Shown piece by piece: positions 25,534-33,131 of a stretch of DNA of 35,259 nucleotides. The position numbers and the translations under genes were made by a program. The stretch is from an uncultured Clostridia bacterium (GTDB taxonomy: Bacteria > Bacillota > Clostridia > Christensenellales > Pumilibacteraceae). The DNA lies in NCBI GenBank assembly GCA_947384195.1, contig CANDGE010000008.1:1-35259 (forward strand), written 5' to 3'. Below the pieces are notes generated by a model. The model was given only the letters and a program-made list of their open reading frames with translations. It ran no database searches and had not been told where the DNA came from. Position 1 is the first letter of the stretch. Each line of letters begins with the position of its first letter.

Positions 25534-26298
25534 CTAAAAGACGAAGTAGCGCAGCAGAGCGAACAGGACGAGCAGTGCGACGAGCGACACCGCTGCGATC
25601 GTCACCGCGACGTTGAGCTTGGCTACGGTGTGACCGTTTTGTTCCTGTTTGCCGTACAGCTTGTGATTTACGCTGTTTATCAGGCGCGATATGCGCTTGT
25701 AAACGAGCATGGTCACCGCGACGGCGACCGTACAGCGCAATAGGTTGAACGGCAAGACCGACGCCCATAGATAGAAGTTGTAAAACGTTTCCTTTGTGCA
25801 GTTTGAAAAAAGCGGCGTCATCATGCCGACGAGCGGATCCCAATTCCCGTTAAAAAACACGCGCACGTAAAACGGGACGAGCACAAACCTGTTAAACAGC
25901 ACGGCGACCGTCACTTGTGCGAGCGTTCCCGCCGCCATTGCGACGAGCGCGCCCTTGAACGTGCGGTTTTTGGAATAAATCAGCCCCGCCGTCACGGCGA
26001 ACGCACAGCAGGTCACAAGGTCGGACAGCTCGCCGACAAACATGGTCGACGTGCCTTTTACGACGAGCTTGATAAGTATATGAACTACCGTTATGATCGC
26101 GCCCGCGCCCGGACCGAGAGTGAACGCGCCTATGAGTATGGGTATGTCGGACAGCTTGAATTCGAGAAAACTCGGGAATGCGAACGGCAACGCGAAATTG
26201 AGTATGTACAATACGCCCGCAAACGTTGCGAACATTGCGATAAACGCTATGCGCGTCGAACTGAAATACCGTGACGGCGAATTGGATGTGTTTTCCAT
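25534..26298 (-). CDS. ribU: Riboflavin ECF-transporter S-component (RibU)
   Basis: A 254-residue integral membrane protein with about six helices. ECF S-component features include FLEFKLSDIPILIGAFTLGP, GAIITVVHILIKLVVKGT and GELSDL. RibU binds riboflavin and delivers it through the shared EcfT/EcfA energy module, which is not encoded here. The FMN riboswitch directly upstream fixes the substrate assignment. The length exceeds the usual 190-210 residues because of a C-terminal linker and one more hydrophobic helix (VAVTIAAVSLVALLVLFALL). GAGGT precedes the ATG. The gene is monocistronic. Confidence 0.93.
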   Translation of the reverse strand: MENTSNSPSRYFSSTRIAFIAMFATFAGVLYILNFALPFAFPSFLEFKLSDIPILIGAFTLGPGAGAIITVVHILIKLVVKGTSTMFVGELSDLVTCCAFAVTAGLIYSKNRTFKGALVAMAAGTLAQVTVAVLFNRFVLVPFYVRVFFNGNWDPLVGMMTPLFSNCTKETFYNFYLWASVLPFNLLRCTVAVAVTMLVYKRISRLINSVNHKLYGKQEQNGHTVAKLNVAVTIAAVSLVALLVLFALLRYFVF

Positions 26299-26336
26299 AT
26301 GACGACCTCGTTCGTGTTTTAAGCCGTTCTCCGAAC

Positions 26337-26363
26337 AAAAAACGCCTCTGAAAATCAGAGGCG
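26337..26363 (-). terminator. Riboswitch-controlled terminator in front of ribU
   Basis: On the minus strand CGCCTCTG and CAGAGGCG form an 8-bp stem with a 5-nt loop, followed by TTTTTT. It lies between the FMN aptamer and ribU, the position expected of a transcription attenuator that forms when FMN is bound. Confidence 0.9.
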
Positions 26364-26383
26364 CAAACGTAAATCTATTACGT

Positions 26384-26508
26384 TATTCTTTTAACATCCG
26401 GACTTTACCGTCGGTACGGGAATTGCACCCGTTCGGGGCGCGACGACAAACGCCGTGCCTTTGCAGACTTTACTGCCGGTGGGGAATCGCACCCCGCCTC
26501 AAAGAATG
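26384..26508 (-). promoter_or_regulatory. FMN riboswitch (RFN element)
   Basis: The minus-strand RNA closes with a P1 helix (ATTCTTT with AAAGAAT) and contains the conserved RFN blocks in order: GAGGCGGGGTG, GATTCCCCACCGGC, GTAAAGTCTGC, a second arm AATTCCCGTACCGAC, then GGTAAAGTCCGGATG. These match the FMN aptamer consensus. High FMN should favour the downstream terminator at 26337-26363 and shut off ribU. Confidence 0.96.
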
Positions 26509-26519
26509 ACTTCTTCGAT

Positions 26520-26548
26520 ATTATATCGCGGCACCGTCGATTTGTCAA
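26520..26548 (-). promoter_or_regulatory. Consensus promoter of the ribU transcript
   Basis: TTGACA (26543-26548), a 17-bp spacer and TATAAT (26520-26525) on the minus strand. This is a perfect sigma-A promoter 11 bp before the aptamer. Confidence 0.9.
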
Positions 26549-26660
26549 CAGTTTGGCGGGGATCGTCAGAAATTTTTTCGTTATGCGCCCGATGAAACGG
26601 GGTTTTTGATCCGATCGACAAAAAACAAGAAAATTTAACAAAAATTATGTCGACGATGTT

Positions 26661-26713
26661 TATATTTTTGCGAAAAAAGTCGACAGGCGTCCGTTATTAT
26701 ATTTTGCGAAAAA
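26661..26713. repeat. Two direct copies of a near-palindromic AT-rich site upstream of glgB
   Basis: TATATTTTTGCGAAAAA at 26661-26677 and TATATTTTGCGAAAAA at 26698-26713 differ by one T and start 37 bp apart. The second ends 12 bp before the glgB -35 box. They look like candidate operators. The rest of the 26549-26855 gap holds only the glgB promoter and leader. Confidence 0.4.
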
Positions 26714-26725
26714 TTTTCAAAAGCC

Positions 26726-26754
26726 TTGATATTTTTCTCTGAATGTAGTATAAT
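26726..26754 (+). promoter_or_regulatory. Promoter of the glycogen operon
   Basis: TTGATA (26726-26731), a 17-bp spacer and TATAAT (26749-26754), about 100 bp upstream of the glgB ATG. Confidence 0.75.
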
Positions 26755-26855
26755 CAAATAGGTCGGGTCGCGGACGTCGGCGGCGCACGCGCACGGGCGT
26801 GCCTAATTTATCTGTCGGCGACTCGAAAGCCGCAATATATAACAGGGAGATCACA

Positions 26856-28976
26856 ATGGATATCAAGCTGCTCGATCCATACCATCACGGGGACATGTAT
26901 GACGCCTACAAGTATTTGGGGTGTCATTTTGACAAGAAATCGGGAAGCGCGATCTTTCGCGTTTGGTCGACACGGGCGAATTATGTTTCGGTCGTAGGCG
27001 ATTTCAACGGTTGGGATACGCACGCGAACCCCATGACAAAAGTGACCGATGCGGGGATTTGGGAAGTCAAGATCGACGGCGTCAAGCTGTACGACAATTA
27101 TAAATTTTATATAGAAAACGGGTTTTCCGCGCCTATATACAAATGCGATCCGTTTGCGTTTCACCGCGAGACGTTTGAAGGCACCAACGCCAAGGTCGTC
27201 GATATAGATCACTTTAAGTGGACGGATGCGGATTATTCGGCGAACAAAAAAGATCCGTACGACCGACCGATGAGCGTTTACGAAGCGCATATCGGATCGT
27301 GGCGGCGGTATGCGGACGGCAACACCTTCGATTATCGCAAGTTTGCCGACGAGATGAGCGAATATCTGAAAGAAACGGGCTACACGCATTTGGAGCTCAT
27401 GGGCATTGCCGAATATCCGTTCGACGGATCGTGGGGATATCAGGTGACGGGTTATTTCGCGCCGACGTCGCGCTACGGCACGCCCGAGGACTTTGCGTAT
27501 CTCGTAGACAAAATGCACTCCTGCGGGATCGCGGTCATTCTCGACTGGGTGCCCGGACACTTTCCCAAAAACGGCGACGGGCTTTACGAGTTCGACGGCG
27601 GTCCGCTGTACGAACACAGCGACCCGCTTCGCATGGAGCATAAGGAGTGGGGCACGCGGTGTTTCGATTACGGACGCAACGAGGTGCGTAACTTCCTTAT
27701 TTCCAATGCGTTTTTCTGGATGGACAAGTTTCACGTCGACGGTTTGCGCGTAGACGCGGTCGCGAGCATGCTGTATCTCGATTACGGCAGATACGAATGG
27801 CGTCCCAACATGTACGGCGGCAACGAGAATTTGGAAGCGGTCGACTTTTTGCGCAAGCTCAATACCGCGATATTCGCAAAGTATCCGTACGCGCTCATGG
27901 TCGCGGAGGAATCCACCGCGTGGGGCGGAGTTTCGCGCCCCGTAGATATGGGCGGGCTCGGCTTTAACTTCAAATGGAACATGGGTTGGATGAACGACAC
28001 GCTGTCGTATATAAAGACCGATCCCGTATTTCGTAAGTACCACCACAACACGCTTACTTTTTCGATGGTCTATGCGTATTCGGAAAACTTTATACTGCCC
28101 ATTTCGCACGACGAAGTGGTGTACGGCAAGGGCTCGCTGATCAATAAAATGCCCGGCGATTACGATATGAAGTTTGCGGGCGTGCGCAACTTCCTAACCT
28201 ATATGTTTTCGCATCCCGGTAAAAAGCTGTTGTTCATGGGCGCGGAGTTCGGGCAGTTCAACGAGTGGAATTTCGCAAAAGAACTCGATTGGGGCATACT
28301 CGAATATCCCGCGCACGCCGATCTTAAAAAGTTCGTTTCGGTGCTTAACGGCATATATAAGAATTATCCCGCCATGCACCGGATCGATTACGATTGGCAC
28401 GGGTTCGAGTGGCTCGTGTCCGACGATTATCTGCAAAACATACTGGTATACGAGCGCCGTGACGAAAACGAAAACCGCATGGTCGCGATAATCAACTTTT
28501 CGCCCGTACCGCATAGCGGTTACCGCTTCGGCGCGCACGCGGGCGAATATACGGAACTGTTGCGCACCGAGATTTACAAATGGGATCAATCGGGCAAAAA
28601 GTACAAGACCGAAGAGATCGCGAGCCACGGTAAGGACGATTCGCTTTGCATAGACGTTCCGCCGATGGGCGGCATACTGCTGTACTGCCCGAACACAGGC
28701 AAAAAAGCAAAAGCCAAAAACGTCGCAGAGCCTCAAAAAGCGACGACGGCCGCAAAGCCGACGGCAAAGCCTGCGTCGACAGATAAAAAGGTCGCCGTAA
28801 AAAAGCCCGCGGCAGAGCCCGCCACGTCGAAAGCCGCCGCCGCGTCGACGGCAAAGCCCGCAACGTCGGGCAAAGCAAAAACGGCGTCGACCGCAAAAAA
28901 GCCCGCCGCAACGACGGCAAAGCCTGCCGCAAAAAAGCCCGCGGCGGCAAACAAGACGGGACGATCCGAGAAGTAA
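26856..28976 (+). CDS. glgB: 1,4-alpha-glucan branching enzyme with a histone-H1-like tail
   Basis: This is a 706-residue protein starting at the ATG at 26856 (AGGGAG upstream; an earlier in-frame start has no ribosome site). An N-terminal CBM48 has SVVGDFNGWDTHANPM. The GH13_9 barrel has DWVPGHF (region I), nucleophile D300 in GLRVDAVASMLYLDYGR, acid/base E351 in VAEEST, and H418-D419 in ISHDEVVYGKGSL. It makes alpha-1,6 branches in glycogen. The normal protein would end near residue 615. Here about 90 more residues follow, composed almost wholly of Ala, Lys, Pro, Thr and Ser (AAKPTAKPAS, KKPAA, TAKPAAKKPAA), like histone H1 tails. First gene of the glgB-glgA-glgP-amylase cluster. Confidence 0.96.
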   Translation: MDIKLLDPYHHGDMYDAYKYLGCHFDKKSGSAIFRVWSTRANYVSVVGDFNGWDTHANPMTKVTDAGIWEVKIDGVKLYDNYKFYIENGFSAPIYKCDPFAFHRETFEGTNAKVVDIDHFKWTDADYSANKKDPYDRPMSVYEAHIGSWRRYADGNTFDYRKFADEMSEYLKETGYTHLELMGIAEYPFDGSWGYQVTGYFAPTSRYGTPEDFAYLVDKMHSCGIAVILDWVPGHFPKNGDGLYEFDGGPLYEHSDPLRMEHKEWGTRCFDYGRNEVRNFLISNAFFWMDKFHVDGLRVDAVASMLYLDYGRYEWRPNMYGGNENLEAVDFLRKLNTAIFAKYPYALMVAEESTAWGGVSRPVDMGGLGFNFKWNMGWMNDTLSYIKTDPVFRKYHHNTLTFSMVYAYSENFILPISHDEVVYGKGSLINKMPGDYDMKFAGVRNFLTYMFSHPGKKLLFMGAEFGQFNEWNFAKELDWGILEYPAHADLKKFVSVLNGIYKNYPAMHRIDYDWHGFEWLVSDDYLQNILVYERRDENENRMVAIINFSPVPHSGYRFGAHAGEYTELLRTEIYKWDQSGKKYKTEEIASHGKDDSLCIDVPPMGGILLYCPNTGKKAKAKNVAEPQKATTAAKPTAKPASTDKKVAVKKPAAEPATSKAAAASTAKPATSGKAKTASTAKKPAATTAKPAAKKPAAANKTGRSEK

Positions 28977-29129
28977 ACAGTCGGACGAAAACACGATAAA
29001 ATGTCGTGCGGAAAACGCCGACGGTCCCGTCGCGACGCGCTGTCGTGACGGAGCGGCGTAAGTCCTATCGCAAGCGCGACATGATATAAAGTATCGATTT
29101 CGGAGAGCCGAAAGGAGAAAAAGAAAATA

Positions 29130-30587
29130 ATGGCAAAAGCAAAAGTGCAAAAGGTGTTGTTTGTGACGACGGAAGCTGTTCCGTTTGCTTCGACGGGCGG
29201 AATGGGCGAGGTTTGTTCCAATCTGCCGCGTGCGCTAAACAAGACCAAAAAGACGGACGCGCGGGTAATGATGCCGCTTTACGAGGAAGTGGCTTATCAC
29301 TTTAAAGACCGCATGACGTTCGTGTGCAACATCACTGTCGGATTGGCGTGGCGCAATCAGTATTGCGGGCTGTTCCGCATGGAGCACGACGGCGTGGTAT
29401 ACTACTTCGTCGATAACGAATACTATTTCAAGCGCGTCAATATTTACGGCTATTACGACGATGCGGAGCGGTTCGCGTTTTTATCGCGCGCCGCGCTCGA
29501 GCTATTGCCGTATCTCGATTTCAAGCCCGACGTATTGCAGTCCAACGATCACTTGACGGCGCTCGTGCCGATATATTACAAACTGCATTATCAAAACCGT
29601 TCGGGCTACGAGCACATAAAAAACATATTCACCATACACAACATAAACTATCAGGGTATTTATCCGCTCGTGATAGCGGGCGACGTGTTCGGCTTGTCCG
29701 AGAGCGAGCTCAACGTCGTGGAATTCAACGGCAAGATCAATCTCGCCAAGGGCGCGATAGTGTCCTGCGATAAAATTACCACCATGTCGCCGCAGTACGC
29801 GCGCGAGATACGTCTTCCCGAATTTTCGGGCGGGCTTGACGCAATACTTATAGAAAACCGCGCAAAGATAGTCGGTATTCTCAACGGCATAGACGTCGAC
29901 GAGTTCGATCCGTCGTCGTCCGAATCGCTGTTCGTCAATTATACTGCGGAAGAGATAGAAAAGAAAAAACAGAATAAGCTCGAATTGCAACGTATGCTGT
30001 CGTTGCCGGAAGACACCGATATGCCGCTCGTGTGCATGATAGCGCACATGGTGCCGCACAAGGGATACGATCTGTTGCGCAAGTCGATAAACAAACAGGG
30101 CGAAGGCAACATTTTGGAGAATATACAGCTCGTGATACTCGGACAGGGCGATCCCGATATCGAAGGATATCTATCGCACGTTCAAAACATGTATAACCGC
30201 AAGGTGCGCGCGCTTATCACGTACAACCGCGATCTCGCGCAAAAGGTGCTCGCCGCGGCGGACATGTGTCTTATCCCGTCGCGCATGGAGCCGTGCGGAC
30301 TGACGCAGATGTATGCGTGCAGGTTCGGCGCGGTGCCTATCGTGCGCGCCACGGGCGGGCTCATCGATTCGATCGTCGATTGCGGCAAGGGCGATACGGG
30401 CAACGGGTTCGTGTTCGAGGAATACGACTCGGACGTTATGGACAAAGCGATCGAGCGCGCGGTCGCGATGTACCGCAAACAGAAAAAGGCGTGGCTCGAA
30501 CTCGGTAAGCGCGCCATGACTTGTGACTTTTCCTGGGGCAAGGCGGCGCTCGAATTCAATGTGCTGTACCGCGTGCTCTCGGCGTAA
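29130..30587 (+). CDS. glgA: Glycogen synthase (GT5)
   Basis: A 485-residue protein, the usual length for bacterial GlgA, which adds glucose from a nucleotide sugar to the growing alpha-1,4 chain. The N-terminal domain starts KVLFVTTEAVPFASTGGMGEV; the C-terminal domain has the catalytic block PSRMEPCGLTQMYA (E387) and PIVRATGGLIDSI. The classical KTGGL motif reads STGGM here, with Ser21 in place of the lysine that contacts the donor diphosphate in E. coli GlgA. AAAGGAG precedes the ATG. No glgC or glgD is in the window, so the source and identity of the sugar nucleotide (ADP- or UDP-glucose) are open. It lies 153 bp after glgB, with a 32-bp gap to glgP. Confidence 0.95.
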   Translation: MAKAKVQKVLFVTTEAVPFASTGGMGEVCSNLPRALNKTKKTDARVMMPLYEEVAYHFKDRMTFVCNITVGLAWRNQYCGLFRMEHDGVVYYFVDNEYYFKRVNIYGYYDDAERFAFLSRAALELLPYLDFKPDVLQSNDHLTALVPIYYKLHYQNRSGYEHIKNIFTIHNINYQGIYPLVIAGDVFGLSESELNVVEFNGKINLAKGAIVSCDKITTMSPQYAREIRLPEFSGGLDAILIENRAKIVGILNGIDVDEFDPSSSESLFVNYTAEEIEKKKQNKLELQRMLSLPEDTDMPLVCMIAHMVPHKGYDLLRKSINKQGEGNILENIQLVILGQGDPDIEGYLSHVQNMYNRKVRALITYNRDLAQKVLAAADMCLIPSRMEPCGLTQMYACRFGAVPIVRATGGLIDSIVDCGKGDTGNGFVFEEYDSDVMDKAIERAVAMYRKQKKAWLELGKRAMTCDFSWGKAALEFNVLYRVLSA

Positions 30588-30619
30588 CTTATTATTCAGG
30601 GCAACGGAGGAATTGCATT

Positions 30620-33043
30620 ATGAACAAGACTGCGGAAGAAGTACAGGAGCTTATTACCGATAAGCTCGCACGATATTTTGCGATAACGCCGGACCGCGCA
30701 AGCGAAGATCAGGTCTATAAGGCAGTCGCATTGGTCGTGCGCGACATACTTTTGCAAAAAAAGCAGGAGAACAACGCGCGTATCGCCGAAGGCAAGTACA
30801 AACGCGTTTATTATCTTTGCATGGAGTTTTTGATCGGCAGGTCGCTCAAAAACAATCTTTACAATCTCGGGCTTATCGAACAGTTCGATAAATGCCTTAA
30901 AAACATGAAGTTTTCGCTCGACGATATTTTCGAGCACGAGTCCGACGCGGGCTTGGGCAACGGCGGGCTCGGACGGCTCGCGTCCTGCTTTATGGACAGC
31001 CTTGCCACGCTCAACTATCCCGCGATGGGCTTTACGATCAGATATCAGTACGGCTTGTTCCGCCAGCGCATAGTGGAAAATCAGCAGGTCGAACTGCCCG
31101 ATATGTGGTTGCCGAGCGGCGAAGTGTGGATGATGCCGCGCTCCGATAAGCGGTTTACCGTTCAGCTCGGCGGACGGGTGGAAGAACAAATGGTCGACGG
31201 CAAAATGCAGGTGCGGTATGTGGGCGGAAACCCCGTCGACGCGCTCGCTTACGACGTTATGATCTCGGGCTACGGCGACAATGCGGGCGTAAGCGTCTTG
31301 CGGTTGTGGTCGGCTACGTCCACCACGCAGTTCGATATGCGTTCGTTCTCGCAGGGCGATTACGAAAAGGCCATGCAACGCGAAAACGAAGCCGAGCTTA
31401 TTTCCAAGGTGCTGTATCCGTCCGACGACCACAGTCAGGGCAAGCAGTTGCGATTGCAACAGGAATATTTTCTCGTATCGGCGTCGCTCCAAAGCATACT
31501 CAAAGATCATTTGCGGCTTTATAAAAGCGTCAAGAACCTGCCCGACAAAGCGGCGATACACGCCAACGATACGCACCCCGCGCTCGCTATACCCGAGCTC
31601 ATGCGGCTTTTGATGGACGAACACGGCTTGTCGTGGGACGAAGCGTGGGACATCACGACGCGCACGGTCAATTACACCAACCATACGGTCATGGCGGAAG
31701 CGCTCGAAAAATGGGATGAAAATACGTTCCGCAACGTGTTGCCGCGCATATATTCGATAGTGCGCGAGATAAACCGCAGGTTTGTCGTCGCCATGGAAGA
31801 ACGTCGCGCGGACGGGCGCAAGATCGACGCAATGCGCATAATAAATAATAACCAAGTAAAAATGGCCAACCTTTGCGTTATCGGATCGGAAAAGGTCAAC
31901 GGCGTTTCGGCATTGCACAGCGAGATAATCAAGGACACCATTTTCAGCGAGTTCAACGAGATATATCCCGACAAGTTCACCAACGTCACCAACGGCATAA
32001 CGCACAGGCGTTGGCTCATACAGTCCAATCCCAAGCTCGCGGCGTTTATAAAAGAGCTTATCGGCGGCGATTTTTACACCAAGCCCGAAACGTTGAGCGG
32101 GCTCATGAAGTTCGTGTCCGACAAGTCGGCGCTCGAAAAAGTATGGCAGATCAAGCAAGCCAACAAAAAGAGCTATGCCGATTACGTCAAAAAGACGAGC
32201 GGGCACGCGCTCAATCCCGAGTCGCGGTTCGATACGCAGATCAAGCGTTTGCACGAGTATAAGCGTCAGCTTTTGAATGTGCTCAAAATAGTGCATTACT
32301 ATTTGGAGCTGCTCGACGACCCGCAAAAGGACGTCACGCCGCAAACCTTTATATTCGGCGCGAAGGCGGCGGGAAGTTATATGCACGCCAAGCGCATAAT
32401 ACAGTTGATAAACTGTCTGTCGCGCGAGATAGGCAAAAATCCGAAGATCAAAAGCAAGCTCGACGTCATGTTCGTCGAAAATTACAACGTGACGCAGGCG
32501 GAGCATCTTATCCCCGCATCCGAAGTCAGCGAACAGATCTCGCTCGCGGGCAAGGAAGCGTCGGGCACGTCCAACATGAAGTTCATGATAAACGGGGCGG
32601 TTACGCTCGGCACATGGGACGGCGCCAACGTCGAGATCGGCGAGCACGTCGGCGACGAAAATATTTTCGTGTTCGGGCTCAGGACGGAGGAGGTAGAGCG
32701 CGCATGGCGGAACGGGTACAATTCGTCCAACATTTACACGCATAACGACCGCATAAAACGCGTGGTCGACAGACTGCGTCAGGGCTTTGACGGCGAGAGT
32801 TTTTCGGACATTGCCGATTACCTGATCGCGGGACATTACAACGTCGCCGATCCGTATATGTGCTTGCTCGACTTCGACGATTATCTCGATAAGGCGGATA
32901 AGCTGAACAAGGCGTATGCCGACGCGCAAAAGTGGAACAAAATGGCGCTCGTCAATATCGCGCAATCGGGCGTGTTCTCGTCCGACAGGTCGATCGACGA
33001 CTACGCCAAGGGCATTTGGCATTTGAAACGGGTCAAAAAATAG
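30620..33043 (+). CDS. glgP: Glycogen/starch phosphorylase (GT35)
   Basis: An 807-residue phosphorylase that releases glucose-1-phosphate from alpha-1,4-glucan ends. Family hallmarks are YLCMEFLIGRSLKNNLYNLG, the glycine-rich DAGLGNGGLGRLASCF, YPAMGFTIRYQYGLF, the TNHTVMAEALEKW active-site loop, KRLHEYKRQLLN, and the pyridoxal-phosphate lysine K654 in GTSNMKFMINGA. The length matches non-regulated bacterial enzymes. AACGGAGGA precedes the ATG. The position after glgA gives a combined synthesis and degradation operon. Confidence 0.97.
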   Translation: MNKTAEEVQELITDKLARYFAITPDRASEDQVYKAVALVVRDILLQKKQENNARIAEGKYKRVYYLCMEFLIGRSLKNNLYNLGLIEQFDKCLKNMKFSLDDIFEHESDAGLGNGGLGRLASCFMDSLATLNYPAMGFTIRYQYGLFRQRIVENQQVELPDMWLPSGEVWMMPRSDKRFTVQLGGRVEEQMVDGKMQVRYVGGNPVDALAYDVMISGYGDNAGVSVLRLWSATSTTQFDMRSFSQGDYEKAMQRENEAELISKVLYPSDDHSQGKQLRLQQEYFLVSASLQSILKDHLRLYKSVKNLPDKAAIHANDTHPALAIPELMRLLMDEHGLSWDEAWDITTRTVNYTNHTVMAEALEKWDENTFRNVLPRIYSIVREINRRFVVAMEERRADGRKIDAMRIINNNQVKMANLCVIGSEKVNGVSALHSEIIKDTIFSEFNEIYPDKFTNVTNGITHRRWLIQSNPKLAAFIKELIGGDFYTKPETLSGLMKFVSDKSALEKVWQIKQANKKSYADYVKKTSGHALNPESRFDTQIKRLHEYKRQLLNVLKIVHYYLELLDDPQKDVTPQTFIFGAKAAGSYMHAKRIIQLINCLSREIGKNPKIKSKLDVMFVENYNVTQAEHLIPASEVSEQISLAGKEASGTSNMKFMINGAVTLGTWDGANVEIGEHVGDENIFVFGLRTEEVERAWRNGYNSSNIYTHNDRIKRVVDRLRQGFDGESFSDIADYLIAGHYNVADPYMCLLDFDDYLDKADKLNKAYADAQKWNKMALVNIAQSGVFSSDRSIDDYAKGIWHLKRVKK

Positions 33044-33131
33044 CCCGCCCGATGTTCGGTCGTACGGCGGATGAATTTTCGGTAAAATTTCTATTCTGTA
33101 ATATCGTGTAGCCGAGGCTACGGGAGGTAAT

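Noticed and set aside
29040..29100. Possible separate promoter for glgA (TATAAA near 29086)
   Set aside because: No acceptable -35 box at a suitable distance; read-through from the glgB promoter explains the cluster.
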